A DNA stretch of 64,000 nucleotides. Source: Dethiobacter sp. GTDB lineage: Bacteria > Bacillota > Dethiobacteria > Dethiobacterales > Dethiobacteraceae. The notes beneath the pieces are model-generated. The model ran no database searches and had not been told where the DNA came from. It saw nothing but the letters and a program-made list of their open reading frames with translations. The DNA is taken from the NCBI GenBank assembly GCA_020725465.1, contig DYEY01000035.1:33203-97202 (forward strand). Direction: 5' to 3'. Shown piece by piece: positions 9,801 through 17,193 of this stretch (its first letter is position 1; each line of letters opens with the position of its first letter). The position numbers were made by a program, and so were the translations under genes.

Positions 9801-10256
9801 CAAATCCGCAAGCCTTCTTTCATACTCCCTGTATATCTTAATCAAATCCTGCTCTTTAAAAGAAAGGTTGCCTCCCCTGAATTCTGCCATGGCCTCTTCC
9901 AGGCCGGTAAGTGAGGCGGCGCGGAAATTGCCGATAAAACCGGCAAGTGCACGGACATAACTTTGCCGGTATTTCTCCATTTTCAGATAGGGGACAGAGC
10001 TTTCAGCCATGATTTCTCCGAGGATGGATTCAGCCGCATGCGGCGAAATCAGCCCTTTTCCGCTGTGGCTTTGAATATAGCGGGCGATAAGTTCGGGTAT
10101 GGTCAGGAAAATGTCTGTTTTTGAACAACCAAAAGAATTGATCGCATTTTGCCTGCTTTCCGGTCCCGGTATGATCACAAGGGCAGGTTCCGCCCGTTCC
10201 CTTCCCACTGTTAAATCAGGCCAGCCCCCCGCCTGGTAAACAACTTTAGCCGCCAT
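6882..10256 (-). CDS. AddB-like subunit with Fe-S cysteines but degraded nuclease site
   Basis: 1,124 residues, the length of AddB. The four cysteines of the Fe-S nuclease fold are present: one in ERYAACPLRFFF and three in TCYNCSFGRLC (C1084, C1087, C1093). The nuclease core is altered. Where AddB usually has DRID-x11-DYK, this protein reads DRVD (941-944) and then FNYTGG, giving N956 and T958 in place of the catalytic Asp and Lys. The N-terminus lacks an AddB-type Walker A loop. ATG 10256 follows GGAGGAAG. It is the first gene of an operon with the AddA-like helicase. I infer a structural or translocase-regulating role rather than DNA cutting. Family membership is firm; loss of activity is inference from residues. 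Confidence 0.85.
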   Translation of the reverse strand: MAAKVVYQAGGWPDLTVGRERAEPALVIIPGPESRQNAINSFGCSKTDIFLTIPELIARYIQSHSGKGLISPHAAESILGEIMAESSVPYLKMEKYRQSYVRALAGFIGNFRAASLTGLEEAMAEFRGGNLSFKEQDLIKIYREYERRLADLGHDLRSGIFEFLRQTDRDSINRHFGLRENESVIFWGFDYITPLEAEFIYTVFKHLPRTSFFFCADGEAAEQSTRIGKSAACLIERLKHLGVEHKTLPLKRRDFFIDLSRRLFRPESTTGPGAPAVPLGDRVADSCKKVTISQANNRFQEITDIARQIRRLAGAGVSLNEIRVVAPEYQLYSSIIAEVFPDYGLAFSPEQGVPLLRYPLAMVILQLVTQGTGANLFPLREKILSSPYISFSDEVRPENLAAYQEACGVELLSHKMLDRHLSPGSHRLDYSYISSIRREAYRTIKPASGAPPLEVAGRYLKNTVPPEELEACLCRCLLQFYLLAQAEKALSAWQPKLSSERFAGILQKLLQRFRVAENIGLAEDSPLALQAGKRDRVILNRIHQLLAEMVSSLAAAGGPGEKYTMAELARLFSRLLNEASLCREEYGAVGDSAVSVQPVNRGQYQEWAYTFICGLVDGEFPAAEEFNFLQPKKDGLGLGRTYTSVDYGRHRFYQLVRSTTGALFLSRPLSDNGRRLPPSPFILDIEKRVPAELRQAESPEHGTRRDSLISRREKLLFIGKNVDKDYNSVLPLLRELKDEDREFFANVVEILRFDGLTMNTARFSQFDGLFSHEPSSSPPADSALALLARQINKIRFTPAVLERYAACPLRFFFDDILNLKQGPDYDPDTTETWRLVRSLLKEYTTKACHCGGVPGDAPLLFLEAVDRQLKEREPEEVDAFHARFINSLTAGLESGVARRRGLLAAFLEYEKNGPDLLLPYLPGLAGPVAVGEELEVWVETDRVDLAGETGRLLAFNYTGGGAGNPGRIRRGLRFDLPLAVLLVMDYVAEKQLNLEVAGAGLYQVKTAKTVRRGGYFAAAEIRTVRQANVSPRQPVFSGQREGFMARKEFSEALNRCREHILRLHRLMQKGVFHLPLCTAAEQTCYNCSFGRLCRKDQLRLEKLRSSTAGDDLSAAELNLISSIF

Positions 10257-10335
10257 AGGCTTCCTCCGTTAGCTTTTTTCTTTAAACAAGTGTAATTATA
10301 CCATATTTTCTTTTTAAGTGGTTAACCCCGGCGTC

Positions 10336-10377
10336 AGATTATATTACGGAGAGAACAGACATAGCCTTAGCCGGTTA
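10336..10377. repeat. 42-bp repeat, copy 1
   Basis: Nearly identical (about 39 of 42) to 14398-14439, in the same orientation. Both copies start AGATTATATTAC and end CATAGCCTTAGCCGGTT. The pair brackets the decayed IS region and the AT-rich PD-(D/E)XK gene. Confidence 0.7.
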
Positions 10378-10387
10378 TACCACCGGC

Positions 10388-10410
10388 AAGGACATTTCTG
10401 TGTCCTTTTT
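10388..10410 (+). terminator. Hairpin with T-tract
   Basis: The stem AAGGACA / TGTCCTT is followed by TTT. Its sequence resembles the hairpin at 28664 after thiD (AAAGGACA / TGTCCTTT). No intact gene precedes it on the plus strand. Confidence 0.4.
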
Positions 10411-10565
10411 GGTCTTTATAATTAGATTAGATTATGGAGCCTATGGAGCATTGGTGTTCCCGATATTGAGCATGTAATGTTTTAAATCGGGGAAAAAGCG
10501 TGCGGTGATGTTACATGATGCCGCCCAGGGATCGATTGGCGTCAGAGAAGGGTTAGCAGCTGCAA

Positions 10566-10709
10566 GGTTTTGAGAAGCATTTCATCCGTGGTCTGCAAAA
10601 AATGGAATTACGATGCACACTGGCGCTGATGGTAATGCTGGCGATGGCGGTGGGACGGATACGGGAGAAACAAGGGAAAAATATGAGGAGCCTGGTAAAG
10701 GCGGCCTGA
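10566..10709 (+). pseudogene. C-terminal fragment of a DDE transposase
   Basis: A 47-codon open stretch ends in TGA. It contains KHFIRGLQKMELRC, then VMLAMAVGRIREKQ and NMRSLVKAA, the familiar tail of IS1182/IS4-type DDE transposases. Nothing upstream in the same frame continues the gene, so only the tail survives. The rest of 10411-10977 shows no other coding signal that I can support. Confidence 0.6.
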
Positions 10710-10977
10710 CAAAACTTAAACCGAACCATAAAAAATTGACATAATCTCCAAGGAGTAAGTGCGCCCTTTTCAATGCGGAGCTGTAATTTATTGGTTATAA
10801 TGTGCCCGGTTTTGCCTGAAACGCATCGTTATTTACAGCGATGTTTACTGTGAGTTGACGGGCTGAGGGAAAAATGGCTTGCAGCGCAAAAGGCTCGCTA
10901 AATAAATCTTTACACAGGTATTGGGTGTGTCGGAAATTTTGTGTAAATGAGTATTTCTCCTGAGATTTGGGCATATA

Positions 10978-11262
10978 CTAACTTTTGGCTGTTACCCACC
11001 AGGAATGCGCCGGAATAAGCATACGGGGCGCTTGCTTGTCCTCTACAAGCCACTGGTCAATCGTTGGTTTGTAGGGATTTAGCTTGGGGCAAAAACGCCT
11101 CTCTGAGGCCGGTCTGGGAGCCGGTTCGTTGAAGTCCGTCTTATCGACGTACTTCTGTACCGTCTTCCAGTCCAAATTAAGCGCACCTGCAATTTGTGAA
11201 ATGTTTTCTCCTTTCACGTAGAACCGGAACCTGACATCACGCACCATATCCATTGTAAGCAC
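10978..11262 (-). pseudogene. IS21-family transposase (istA) N-terminal fragment
   Basis: About 95 residues from GTG 11262 (ATG 11253 also possible), preceded by AAGGAGG. It starts MDMVRDVRFRFYVKGEN, with a helix-turn-helix (ISQIAGALNLDWKTVQKYV) typical of IstA, and continues to KPTIDQWLVEDKQAPR. A full IstA needs about 400 more residues including the DDE core, and here it stops at TAA. The 23-bp-spaced repeats just upstream (11332-11397) look like the element's end. Confidence 0.75.
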
Positions 11263-11331
11263 TCTCCTTTCCTCCTTGCATCCTCTAATCAGATACAAGG
11301 ATACAACGCATGGTTTATGCCTGCAATGGAC

Positions 11332-11397
11332 TTGCAAAACTATGGAATTTCCAATTGCAAAACTATGGAATTTTAACTTGCAACTTTCGGTAATTTT
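11332..11397. repeat. IS21-type terminal repeat array, 23-bp period
   Basis: Three related units start at 11332, 11355 and 11378. The first two share TTGCAAAACTATGGAATTT; the third (TTGCAACTTTCGGTAATTTT) is diverged. IS21-family ends carry multiple short repeats, and this array sits directly upstream of the istA fragment. Confidence 0.7.
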
Positions 11398-11512
11398 ATC
11401 TTACAACAAACACTTTAATATAAGCAACTCTCTGCTGAAACTACAATCTTCTGAAGTTATTTCAGTTGATAATTAGTGTTAAAGTAAGTACCCTGTCACC
11501 TCTCACGAATTC

Positions 11513-11589
11513 TGACGGCGGAACTCTCACCGCCAATGGCGTTGCAGTTTGAACGACAACCCGTAAGCGGGGTGAGAGTTCGACCGTCA
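11513..11589. repeat. Imperfect 19-bp inverted repeat downstream of exeA
   Basis: TGACGGCGGAACTCTCACC at 11513-11531 pairs with GGTGAGAGTTCGACCGTCA at 11571-11589 (17 of 19). It lies just beyond the 3' end of the exeA-type gene and may be a transposon end or a terminator stem. The remainder of 11398-11614 shows nothing else recognisable. Confidence 0.5.
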
Positions 11590-11614
11590 CTTGGTTTTTG
11601 TTAAAGTTCTGCGT

Positions 11615-12409
11615 TTAGACAACAATGCCTCTTTGCCGGTCCAGATCAGTCAGCACACGAATGATATGGGATTCTTCGATGACATTACTGCCGCGCTGCT
11701 TGCCGTCAAAAAGAGCCTGGCCGCAAATCAGGTTAATTACCCGGGGTATTCCCTGGCTGGCAGCATGAACCTGAGAGATAGCGCTTTCGGCAAAAACCGG
11801 TGTGGTAAGGCTTGCTGCCTGCATCTGGTGACGGATGTAGCTAGCCGTCTCTTCCGGGGTAAGGCCGCTTAAATGGTACTGCATGGGGATTCTTTGCGCT
11901 ACGGCTTCGTGTTTCTTTAGGCGCAGCGTCTTGCGAAATTTGGGCTGGCCGACCATAATCAGTGGGAACAGAGAGCAGGAATCCATCTGGTGCCCCACAA
12001 CAAAGCGAAGCTCCGTCAGCATGGACGGACTCATCTCCTGAGCTTCATCCACCACGACGATGAGTGACTTGTCTCCTTGCTCCTGCCGGGCCTCTAATGT
12101 TTCCGACCAAAGGCGTTTGGCTTTGGTCAAAGAGAACGGAATTTCCTCACCTACATGACGTAATAGCTCCCCATAGAAATCGCGGGGCTTTAAACCAGTC
12201 ATGGACATGTAGATGGGAAAATACCGTTTGGAATCCAGGTTCCCAAAGAGACAGCGAATCAGTGTGGACTTGCCGCTGCCCACTTCACCGGTAAGCACCC
12301 CCAGATTGTTGTTCTCGACGACGAGCTGCAGCCGGCCGAGAGCTTCTTTATGTCCTTTGGACTGATAGAGGAAGGACGGGTCAATTTGACGGCTAAACGG
12401 ACCGCTCAT
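11615..12409 (-). CDS. ExeA/TniB-type AAA ATPase of a Mu/Tn7-like transposon
   Basis: 264 residues and apparently intact. Walker A is GEVGSGKS (41-48) and Walker B is VVVDEAQE (about 114-121), followed by a sensor-1 region (MVGQP) and a C-terminal helical domain ending RVLTDLDRQRG. These ATPases act as target-selection partners of DDE transposases (TniB/MuB role). ATG 12409 follows GGAGGG and overlaps the stop of the transposase tail. Its transposase is only a fragment, so the element cannot move by itself. Related remnants are at 1850-2121 and 58073-59816. Confidence 0.85.
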   Translation of the reverse strand: MSGPFSRQIDPSFLYQSKGHKEALGRLQLVVENNNLGVLTGEVGSGKSTLIRCLFGNLDSKRYFPIYMSMTGLKPRDFYGELLRHVGEEIPFSLTKAKRLWSETLEARQEQGDKSLIVVVDEAQEMSPSMLTELRFVVGHQMDSCSLFPLIMVGQPKFRKTLRLKKHEAVAQRIPMQYHLSGLTPEETASYIRHQMQAASLTTPVFAESAISQVHAASQGIPRVINLICGQALFDGKQRGSNVIEESHIIRVLTDLDRQRGIVV

Positions 12410-12852
12410 CGTTGTTGCCCTCCTTCCCGGACCACGGTAAACGGATCCCCTTCCAATTCACGGCGCCTGCGCTTCTCGGCCGCCTGGAAGAAGGACAGTC
12501 CTTCGTTTTCCGGCTGTTTAGGCTCCTCCGGCCTGACCCTGCGATGATAGGGGCGGGTTAAATCAACCGGTGTTGCGTCTTCGTAGCGCTCTCCCTGGTA
12601 CCAGACCTGGATGACGGAAAGGTCGAAGAGATCATAGCGCAGCAGAATTCTTCTCTTTACCAAATCTAAAGAAACCTCGTACCGGTTGCCCTCTATGACG
12701 ACACAACCAGTCTTGTCCACCGTCCGTTCCTCTTCCCATAGGAAGATTTCCGTCAGTTTTTCCGCCGAGACGCGGACTGTTTTTCGCTCGCCTCCTTCCA
12801 GCCGCGCTTTCGGGGCATGAGGGTTTCTCTCTTTCTCCTTTCCGTGAACTCC
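12406..12852 (-). pseudogene. C-terminal part of TniA/Mu-type transposase
   Basis: From a GTG at 12720 the frame gives 104 residues, but it is open back to about 12852. The upstream part reads KARLEGGERKTVRVS and then AEKLTEIFLWEEERTVDKTG, the usual region between the DDE core and the C-terminal beta-barrel of TniA-like transposases. The catalytic core is absent; a TAA ends the frame at about 12853. The gene is translationally coupled to the exeA-type ATPase. The matching N-terminal and DDE part in the same orientation is at 58073-59059. Confidence 0.75.
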
Positions 12853-13269
12853 TTATGTATGAGTGACGGTAGAATAGGAATCATCTACCACCACTCATTA
12901 TGTCATGACTCCGCCAATGAAGGCAATAAAAAACCGCCTCCGAACCGACATGGTTCTTGGGCGGCGACAACCAAACTTCTTATCCCAACCAGAAAGACCT
13001 GCTTCAGGTAATCGTTGACCATGACAAGACGCCTGTATCAGGGACCCAGGCGGAGGTCCTCGCTTGATTGTCATGACTTAAGAAGTTTGCTGTAGCTTAT
13101 CTTTAAAAGAGTGTATAAGGGGAGTGAATATAAGGTCCGCCTGTACGAAAGTGTTGATATTTCTACAAAACCGGGTTCTGTTAATTGCGTATTATGGTTT
13201 GATTTGGGTACAACGCCCTAGATAACATTAAAAATCCGGTGAAAAAATTTTTGCCAGGGAGGTTATTAA
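12853..13269. other. Gap without a recognised gene
   Basis: A short open stretch on the plus strand (about 12925-13062) includes EPTWFLGGDNQTSYPNQKDL and ends TGA after AEVLA. It has no start codon or known relatives that I recognise and may be a gene scrap. The rest becomes AT-rich towards the PD-(D/E)XK gene, whose ribosome site is GGGAGG at 13257-13262. Confidence 0.35.
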
Positions 13270-14175
13270 ATGTATGAATTTGAGCTTCATGAAGTGTTGA
13301 AAAATAATCCTTCTTTAATAGAAGATGGTTTAGTTTTCCTGGATAAAGAAGTAAATGTGGGAAGTGGCTTTAGATGTGACCTGCTTTTCCGGGATAAAGA
13401 AGGTAAAAAGGTCTTCGTTGAAGTAAAATGGATAGCCGGTAAAAGAGCGGCCATACAAATTGAGCAATACGAAGTTTTAATTAATGAAGCAAAAGAAGGT
13501 AATTCCCGTTTCGTTCTAACTGCCATTGATGCACGTCCTGGAATGTCTGAAATTATTAAACGAAGAGGCTTTGAATTTATTAAAATACCACTTGATAAGC
13601 TGGTTAATCTTAAACCTGAATGGGGAGAAAAACTTTTAAAAAAAACCACGAGAACTACTGTGTCACATAACGCAAAAGGTGAGAATCCTAAGCTTCTTGT
13701 TATTAAGAAAATATTTGATTTGGTTAAAGACGAACTGCCAGATATCTATATTAATAGGGGCCAAAAGCCCAGACTCTTAATAAACTGGGCTGGAGATGAC
13801 TACTTTAACTTTTACTTTTCAAATGCAATATCCGATGGTTTTAGGTGTGCCTTTGTATTGGATTTAGATAAAAAGAATTCTCTGCGAAGAGATGCCTTCC
13901 GAGAGATTCTGTTAAAATCTAAGGATAAAATAGAGGAACTATACAATAGTTTAGTACTTGATATGTCAGATGAAAGGATAGTTCAGGAAACTGACCATGA
14001 TGCTTGGATAAAAATAATGAGACATAGATGGTATAGTATTTACAAAATGCATAGGTTAGGAGAGATAAACTGGAAGAAAACTGACGAAACAGCAGAAGCA
14101 ATAATTCCCTTAATTTTTAAGTTTATAGAGCAAACAGATTCTCTTTTGCAGATTTTCCGACCTCCGGTAAGCTGA
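13270..14175 (+). CDS. PD-(D/E)XK nuclease-like protein (NucS/DUF91-like N-terminus)
   Basis: 301 residues. The N-terminal 75 residues show a restriction-endonuclease-like core: D37 in CDLLF, then E51-V-K53 in FVEVKW, then QIEQYEVL with a conserved Gln. This is the D-x13-ExK arrangement of PD-(D/E)XK enzymes. The remaining 200 residues have no domain I recognise. The gene is visibly AT-rich against its neighbours and is flanked by transposon debris on both sides, so it was probably acquired. A defence role is plausible (inference only). GGGAGG lies 7 nt before the ATG. Confidence 0.65.
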   Translation: MYEFELHEVLKNNPSLIEDGLVFLDKEVNVGSGFRCDLLFRDKEGKKVFVEVKWIAGKRAAIQIEQYEVLINEAKEGNSRFVLTAIDARPGMSEIIKRRGFEFIKIPLDKLVNLKPEWGEKLLKKTTRTTVSHNAKGENPKLLVIKKIFDLVKDELPDIYINRGQKPRLLINWAGDDYFNFYFSNAISDGFRCAFVLDLDKKNSLRRDAFREILLKSKDKIEELYNSLVLDMSDERIVQETDHDAWIKIMRHRWYSIYKMHRLGEINWKKTDETAEAIIPLIFKFIEQTDSLLQIFRPPVS

Positions 14176-14222
14176 TGCTTTTGTATATTCAACTATCCCT
14201 CAATGTTACTGCTGACGGATAG

Positions 14223-14276
14223 TGTCCAGCAATAGACGGTGTTAATTGTCCAGATGTTGATGTTTTAGCTGTCCGA
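14223..14276. repeat. TGTCC box array, 23-24 bp period
   Basis: TGTCCAG at 14223, TGTCCAG at 14247 and TGTCCGA at 14270 are evenly spaced. This matches the spacing of the IS21-type arrays at 11332 and 46221, suggesting the end of another lost insertion element. Nothing else coding is recognised in 14176-14568 except the 42-bp repeat copy. Confidence 0.5.
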
Positions 14277-14397
14277 ACTTCTTCCGGAGTCATTCAGCCA
14301 CCCATTCCGGGCGCATTCGGCCAACGTGCCCTTGGGTTTGTGGGGTCTGTAGGTATAATTTGCCCATTGCTGTTATGAACAGGGCTTGTTTTTTACA

Positions 14398-14439
14398 AGA
14401 TTATATTACTGAGAGAACAGGCATAGCCTTAGCCGGTTT
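14398..14439. repeat. 42-bp repeat, copy 2
   Basis: Direct-orientation partner of 10336-10377 with about 3 mismatches. Read on the plus strand, both copies can encode DYITERT-x-IALAG, so they may descend from a duplicated coding fragment rather than from a non-coding repeat. Confidence 0.7.
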
Positions 14440-14568
14440 GTGTTTGGCAAAGCCCACATTAAAGGACGCAGGAAATTGTCTGTACTTTGGAGGACCACTG
14501 AAAGGTTTGCTGCACTCGCCGGGGGCTCGCGAATGTGATATATTTTACATAAACAGGTAAATGACAGG

Positions 14569-14847
14569 GTGGTAAATATGCGTGAGTGGAACACCGGCGA
14601 TATTGAAGAGAGAATTCGGGAAAAATTACCGGAGGTCAACCGCGCTCTTTGCCGTGGTCGCCGCGGGAAAGTGGTGAGACGGCGGCCGCGGGACAAAGAG
14701 GAGCAGAACATTTTGGATCTTCTTTGCAAACGCAAGTGGGAGAATGACGTTGCCGCAGGCAAGGTAAGATTATCAGTAAAAGAGAGTGGTATTGTGAATT
14801 CGATTGAGCAGTATAAAACAGAACAGGTGAAGTGCTGGAAGGAGTAG
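14569..14847 (+). CDS. Small hypothetical protein, possible remnant of a toxin-antitoxin-type module
   Basis: 92 residues, basic in the middle (RGRRGKVVRRRPRDKEEQN). It ends by overlapping the next frame by 16 nt. It has no domain I can name. It directly precedes the C-terminal piece of a nucleotidyltransferase-like protein, a setting typical of paired small genes. It may itself be truncated. Confidence 0.4.
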   Translation: MVNMREWNTGDIEERIREKLPEVNRALCRGRRGKVVRRRPRDKEEQNILDLLCKRKWENDVAAGKVRLSVKESGIVNSIEQYKTEQVKCWKE

Positions 14848-15104
14848 ACAGGGAAAGAATTATTAAAATTAATTTGCCAAGCGGCAAACACCTCTTTGTG
14901 ATCGGAATCGAGGATATTATTCTCGATCGCCTTCGCGCCTGTGTTCATTGGCTCTCGACCTCTGATTGCGAGTGGGGCCTGCGCATGCTGAAAGTGCACT
15001 ATGCGTCATTGGATTTGGACTATATGCGTGCTATGGCCATGAAAGACCATACCATTACTTCTGACAGGTTAGCAGAATGGCTGAATGAAGCAGGGGAAGC
15101 ATGA
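14832..15104 (+). pseudogene. C-terminal fragment of a nucleotidyltransferase-like protein (DUF6036-type)
   Basis: 90 residues from a GTG. The stretch VIGIEDIILDRLRACVHWLS is characteristic of the C-terminal half of a family of predicted nucleotidyltransferases found in paired operons. The N-terminal half with the GSx10DxD site is missing. I read it as a 5'-truncated gene; translation from the GTG cannot be excluded. Confidence 0.55.
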
Positions 15105-15238
15105 GTGTTGATGATAATAATCTTCCCTCTCTTTTTTTTCTCCCGGCAGGAAAGAAGGTATGATTGTCGAAGTTGGCAGTGATGCCGGAAGTGGCAGGGG
15201 GAAAAATGCTGCCGGTTTATCCGGGGGAGGGAGCGAAC

Positions 15239-17077
15239 GTGAGCGGTAAAGCAGCTGAACTGGAGGCACGGGGGCGTCAGGCTCTGGAAAAGGAGGATTT
15301 TGCTCTTGCGGAGAGCCTTTTTTTACAGGCGCTGGCTGAAGAAGATGATCCCTCCATCCGCAATAATCTGGCGCTGGTCCGTTATATGGCGGGTAAGCCG
15401 GCAGAGGCGCTGGAGGTTCTGGAGGCCGGCATCAATGCAAACACACCCAATCCCTACGGGCGGGCACTGGCAGCCCACTGCCTGGCTGCGCTTGGCCGTA
15501 TGCGCGAGGCCAAGCGGATGGTGGCCGGGGCGGTAAAGAATTTTGATACGTTCCTGCGTATTATGAAGGCGGAAGGGAGGGCTGTTCCGGAGAGCTGGCT
15601 TGAATATGCGGTGATTATTATGCGGTCGGCCGGATTGGTCAAAGACCACGGACAAGTATGGGACCTTTACCAGCGCTGGCAAAAGCTGCACTTACCTGCA
15701 GAATGCAGGTACCTGGCGGGGATTGCCGCTTTTAATCTGCGCAGGTTCAGGCAGGCGGCCTCCTGTTGGATCGGTCTTGAACAGGTGCTCTTCAGTTCCC
15801 AGCTGCAGCTGGTGAGTATAATGGCGGATAAGGGGCTTATCCCGCCGTTTTCACTGGAGTACGACTGGTTTCAGAAGGTGGGACGGGACTGTTACCGGCA
15901 AGCTCGGACGGAGGCGGAACTGCAGGCGGCTGTGGCCGAAAAAGGCCTGTTCCGCTTGTTTTTGTTGGTTGTGGTGTTTAGTGAATCGATGGAACAGGAA
16001 CTGAAAAAAATTGCCCTGGAGGCAATTGTCTGCCACGGCGGAGACTGGGGACGGGAGGTGGGTCTGTCTTTCCTGCAATCATCGTTGCCTGATGATAAGG
16101 TAAAGTTAATGGCGGCGGAGGCCCTGGTTAAGGCGGGTGTTTTTGCCGAGGGAGAGGATATTCCCATCTTGATTGACGGCAGGCTGCAGGTAATGAGAAT
16201 AATGCAGACGCAGGTCACCTGGGATCCTCCGGAGGAAATATCGGCTGCCTACGATCAGGCGCTTTCCCTGCGGGATCAGGGTAAGGTGAGGGAGGCGCTT
16301 CTTCTTCTGGAAGAGCAAAGCAGGGGTCAGATAATTTACCCGCCGGCGATGCTGTTGCTGGCAAATTTGTACAGGATGGAAAAAATGTATGATAAGGCGT
16401 TGCCTCTTTTGGAGATGCTGGAATCCATTGCTCCCGATCACCCGATCTTTCTTTTCAACCTGGCGGCATTCTGGCTGGCAAGGAAAAACGAAGAGAAAGC
16501 CAAAGGTTACCTGGAGCGCATTGACCCAAAGCTGGGTAATGAAGAGTTCAGGGCAAAATACCGCTTGCTGAAGCTGGAAATTGAAACCATGTCCTTCCGG
16601 GTGATTGACTATGAAGACTCGCTGCGGGAAGATATTGAGGAGCGTAAACTGACGGTTGACCCGTCTATGGTCCGGGGGCTGCGTAACATGCCGGCAGAGT
16701 GGGTACGGGCGGCCTGTGCTTTCTGGAAGGTGGACTATAAAACCAGAAAAGAGGGAGAAGCAGCCCTGGTGGCTGCGGTAACTTCCCCCGCGGCCGTGCG
16801 CCGTGCCGTTTTGCAGCTGACCCCGGAGGAAAGGGAACTGCTGGTTTATTTACTGCAGCGGGGCGGCTGGGCACGGATGTATACGGTTGTCCGCAGGTTT
16901 GGTTCCATGGACGGGGACGGCCTTCTGGTGGATGAGCCGCCCCGGTCGGCAGCAGGAAAACTTTGGCTCAAAGGACTGATATTTGTAGGCCGGGCCGTGG
17001 TCAAAAACAGGAAAGAAAAGATTGCTACCATAGCTGTGGAGCTGCGGGAGATGTTGTCAGAGGTGTTATCTGTCTGA
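15239..17077 (+). CDS. TPR protein with C-terminal winged-helix-like region, first gene of the Wadjet operon
   Basis: About 612 residues from GTG 15239, which has a strong GGGGGAGGGAG site 5 nt upstream. A TTG at 15164 would add 25 residues. N-terminal TPRs cover roughly 1-100 (GRQALEKEDFALAESLFLQA, then NNLALVRYMAGKPAEALEVL). A second TPR block lies around 340-430. The C-terminal 100 residues (LTPEERELLVYLLQRGGWA and following) look like a winged helix. It is co-directional with jetABCD and starts the run, 116 bp before the preferred jetA start. The described Wadjet set is four genes, so this looks like an additional adaptor or sensor (inference). No signal peptide or membrane segment is seen. 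Confidence 0.7.
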   Translation: MSGKAAELEARGRQALEKEDFALAESLFLQALAEEDDPSIRNNLALVRYMAGKPAEALEVLEAGINANTPNPYGRALAAHCLAALGRMREAKRMVAGAVKNFDTFLRIMKAEGRAVPESWLEYAVIIMRSAGLVKDHGQVWDLYQRWQKLHLPAECRYLAGIAAFNLRRFRQAASCWIGLEQVLFSSQLQLVSIMADKGLIPPFSLEYDWFQKVGRDCYRQARTEAELQAAVAEKGLFRLFLLVVVFSESMEQELKKIALEAIVCHGGDWGREVGLSFLQSSLPDDKVKLMAAEALVKAGVFAEGEDIPILIDGRLQVMRIMQTQVTWDPPEEISAAYDQALSLRDQGKVREALLLLEEQSRGQIIYPPAMLLLANLYRMEKMYDKALPLLEMLESIAPDHPIFLFNLAAFWLARKNEEKAKGYLERIDPKLGNEEFRAKYRLLKLEIETMSFRVIDYEDSLREDIEERKLTVDPSMVRGLRNMPAEWVRAACAFWKVDYKTRKEGEAALVAAVTSPAAVRRAVLQLTPEERELLVYLLQRGGWARMYTVVRRFGSMDGDGLLVDEPPRSAAGKLWLKGLIFVGRAVVKNRKEKIATIAVELREMLSEVLSV

Positions 17078-17193
17078 CAGCGGGAACCTGACCTTACTGG
17101 TTGCGGATCCCGGTGATATGCCCGGCTTAGGTGCCTAAAGAAGGTAATGGCAGGGTGTGGCATCTTTTGGCAGTTTCCGGAAAGGGTTTGACT

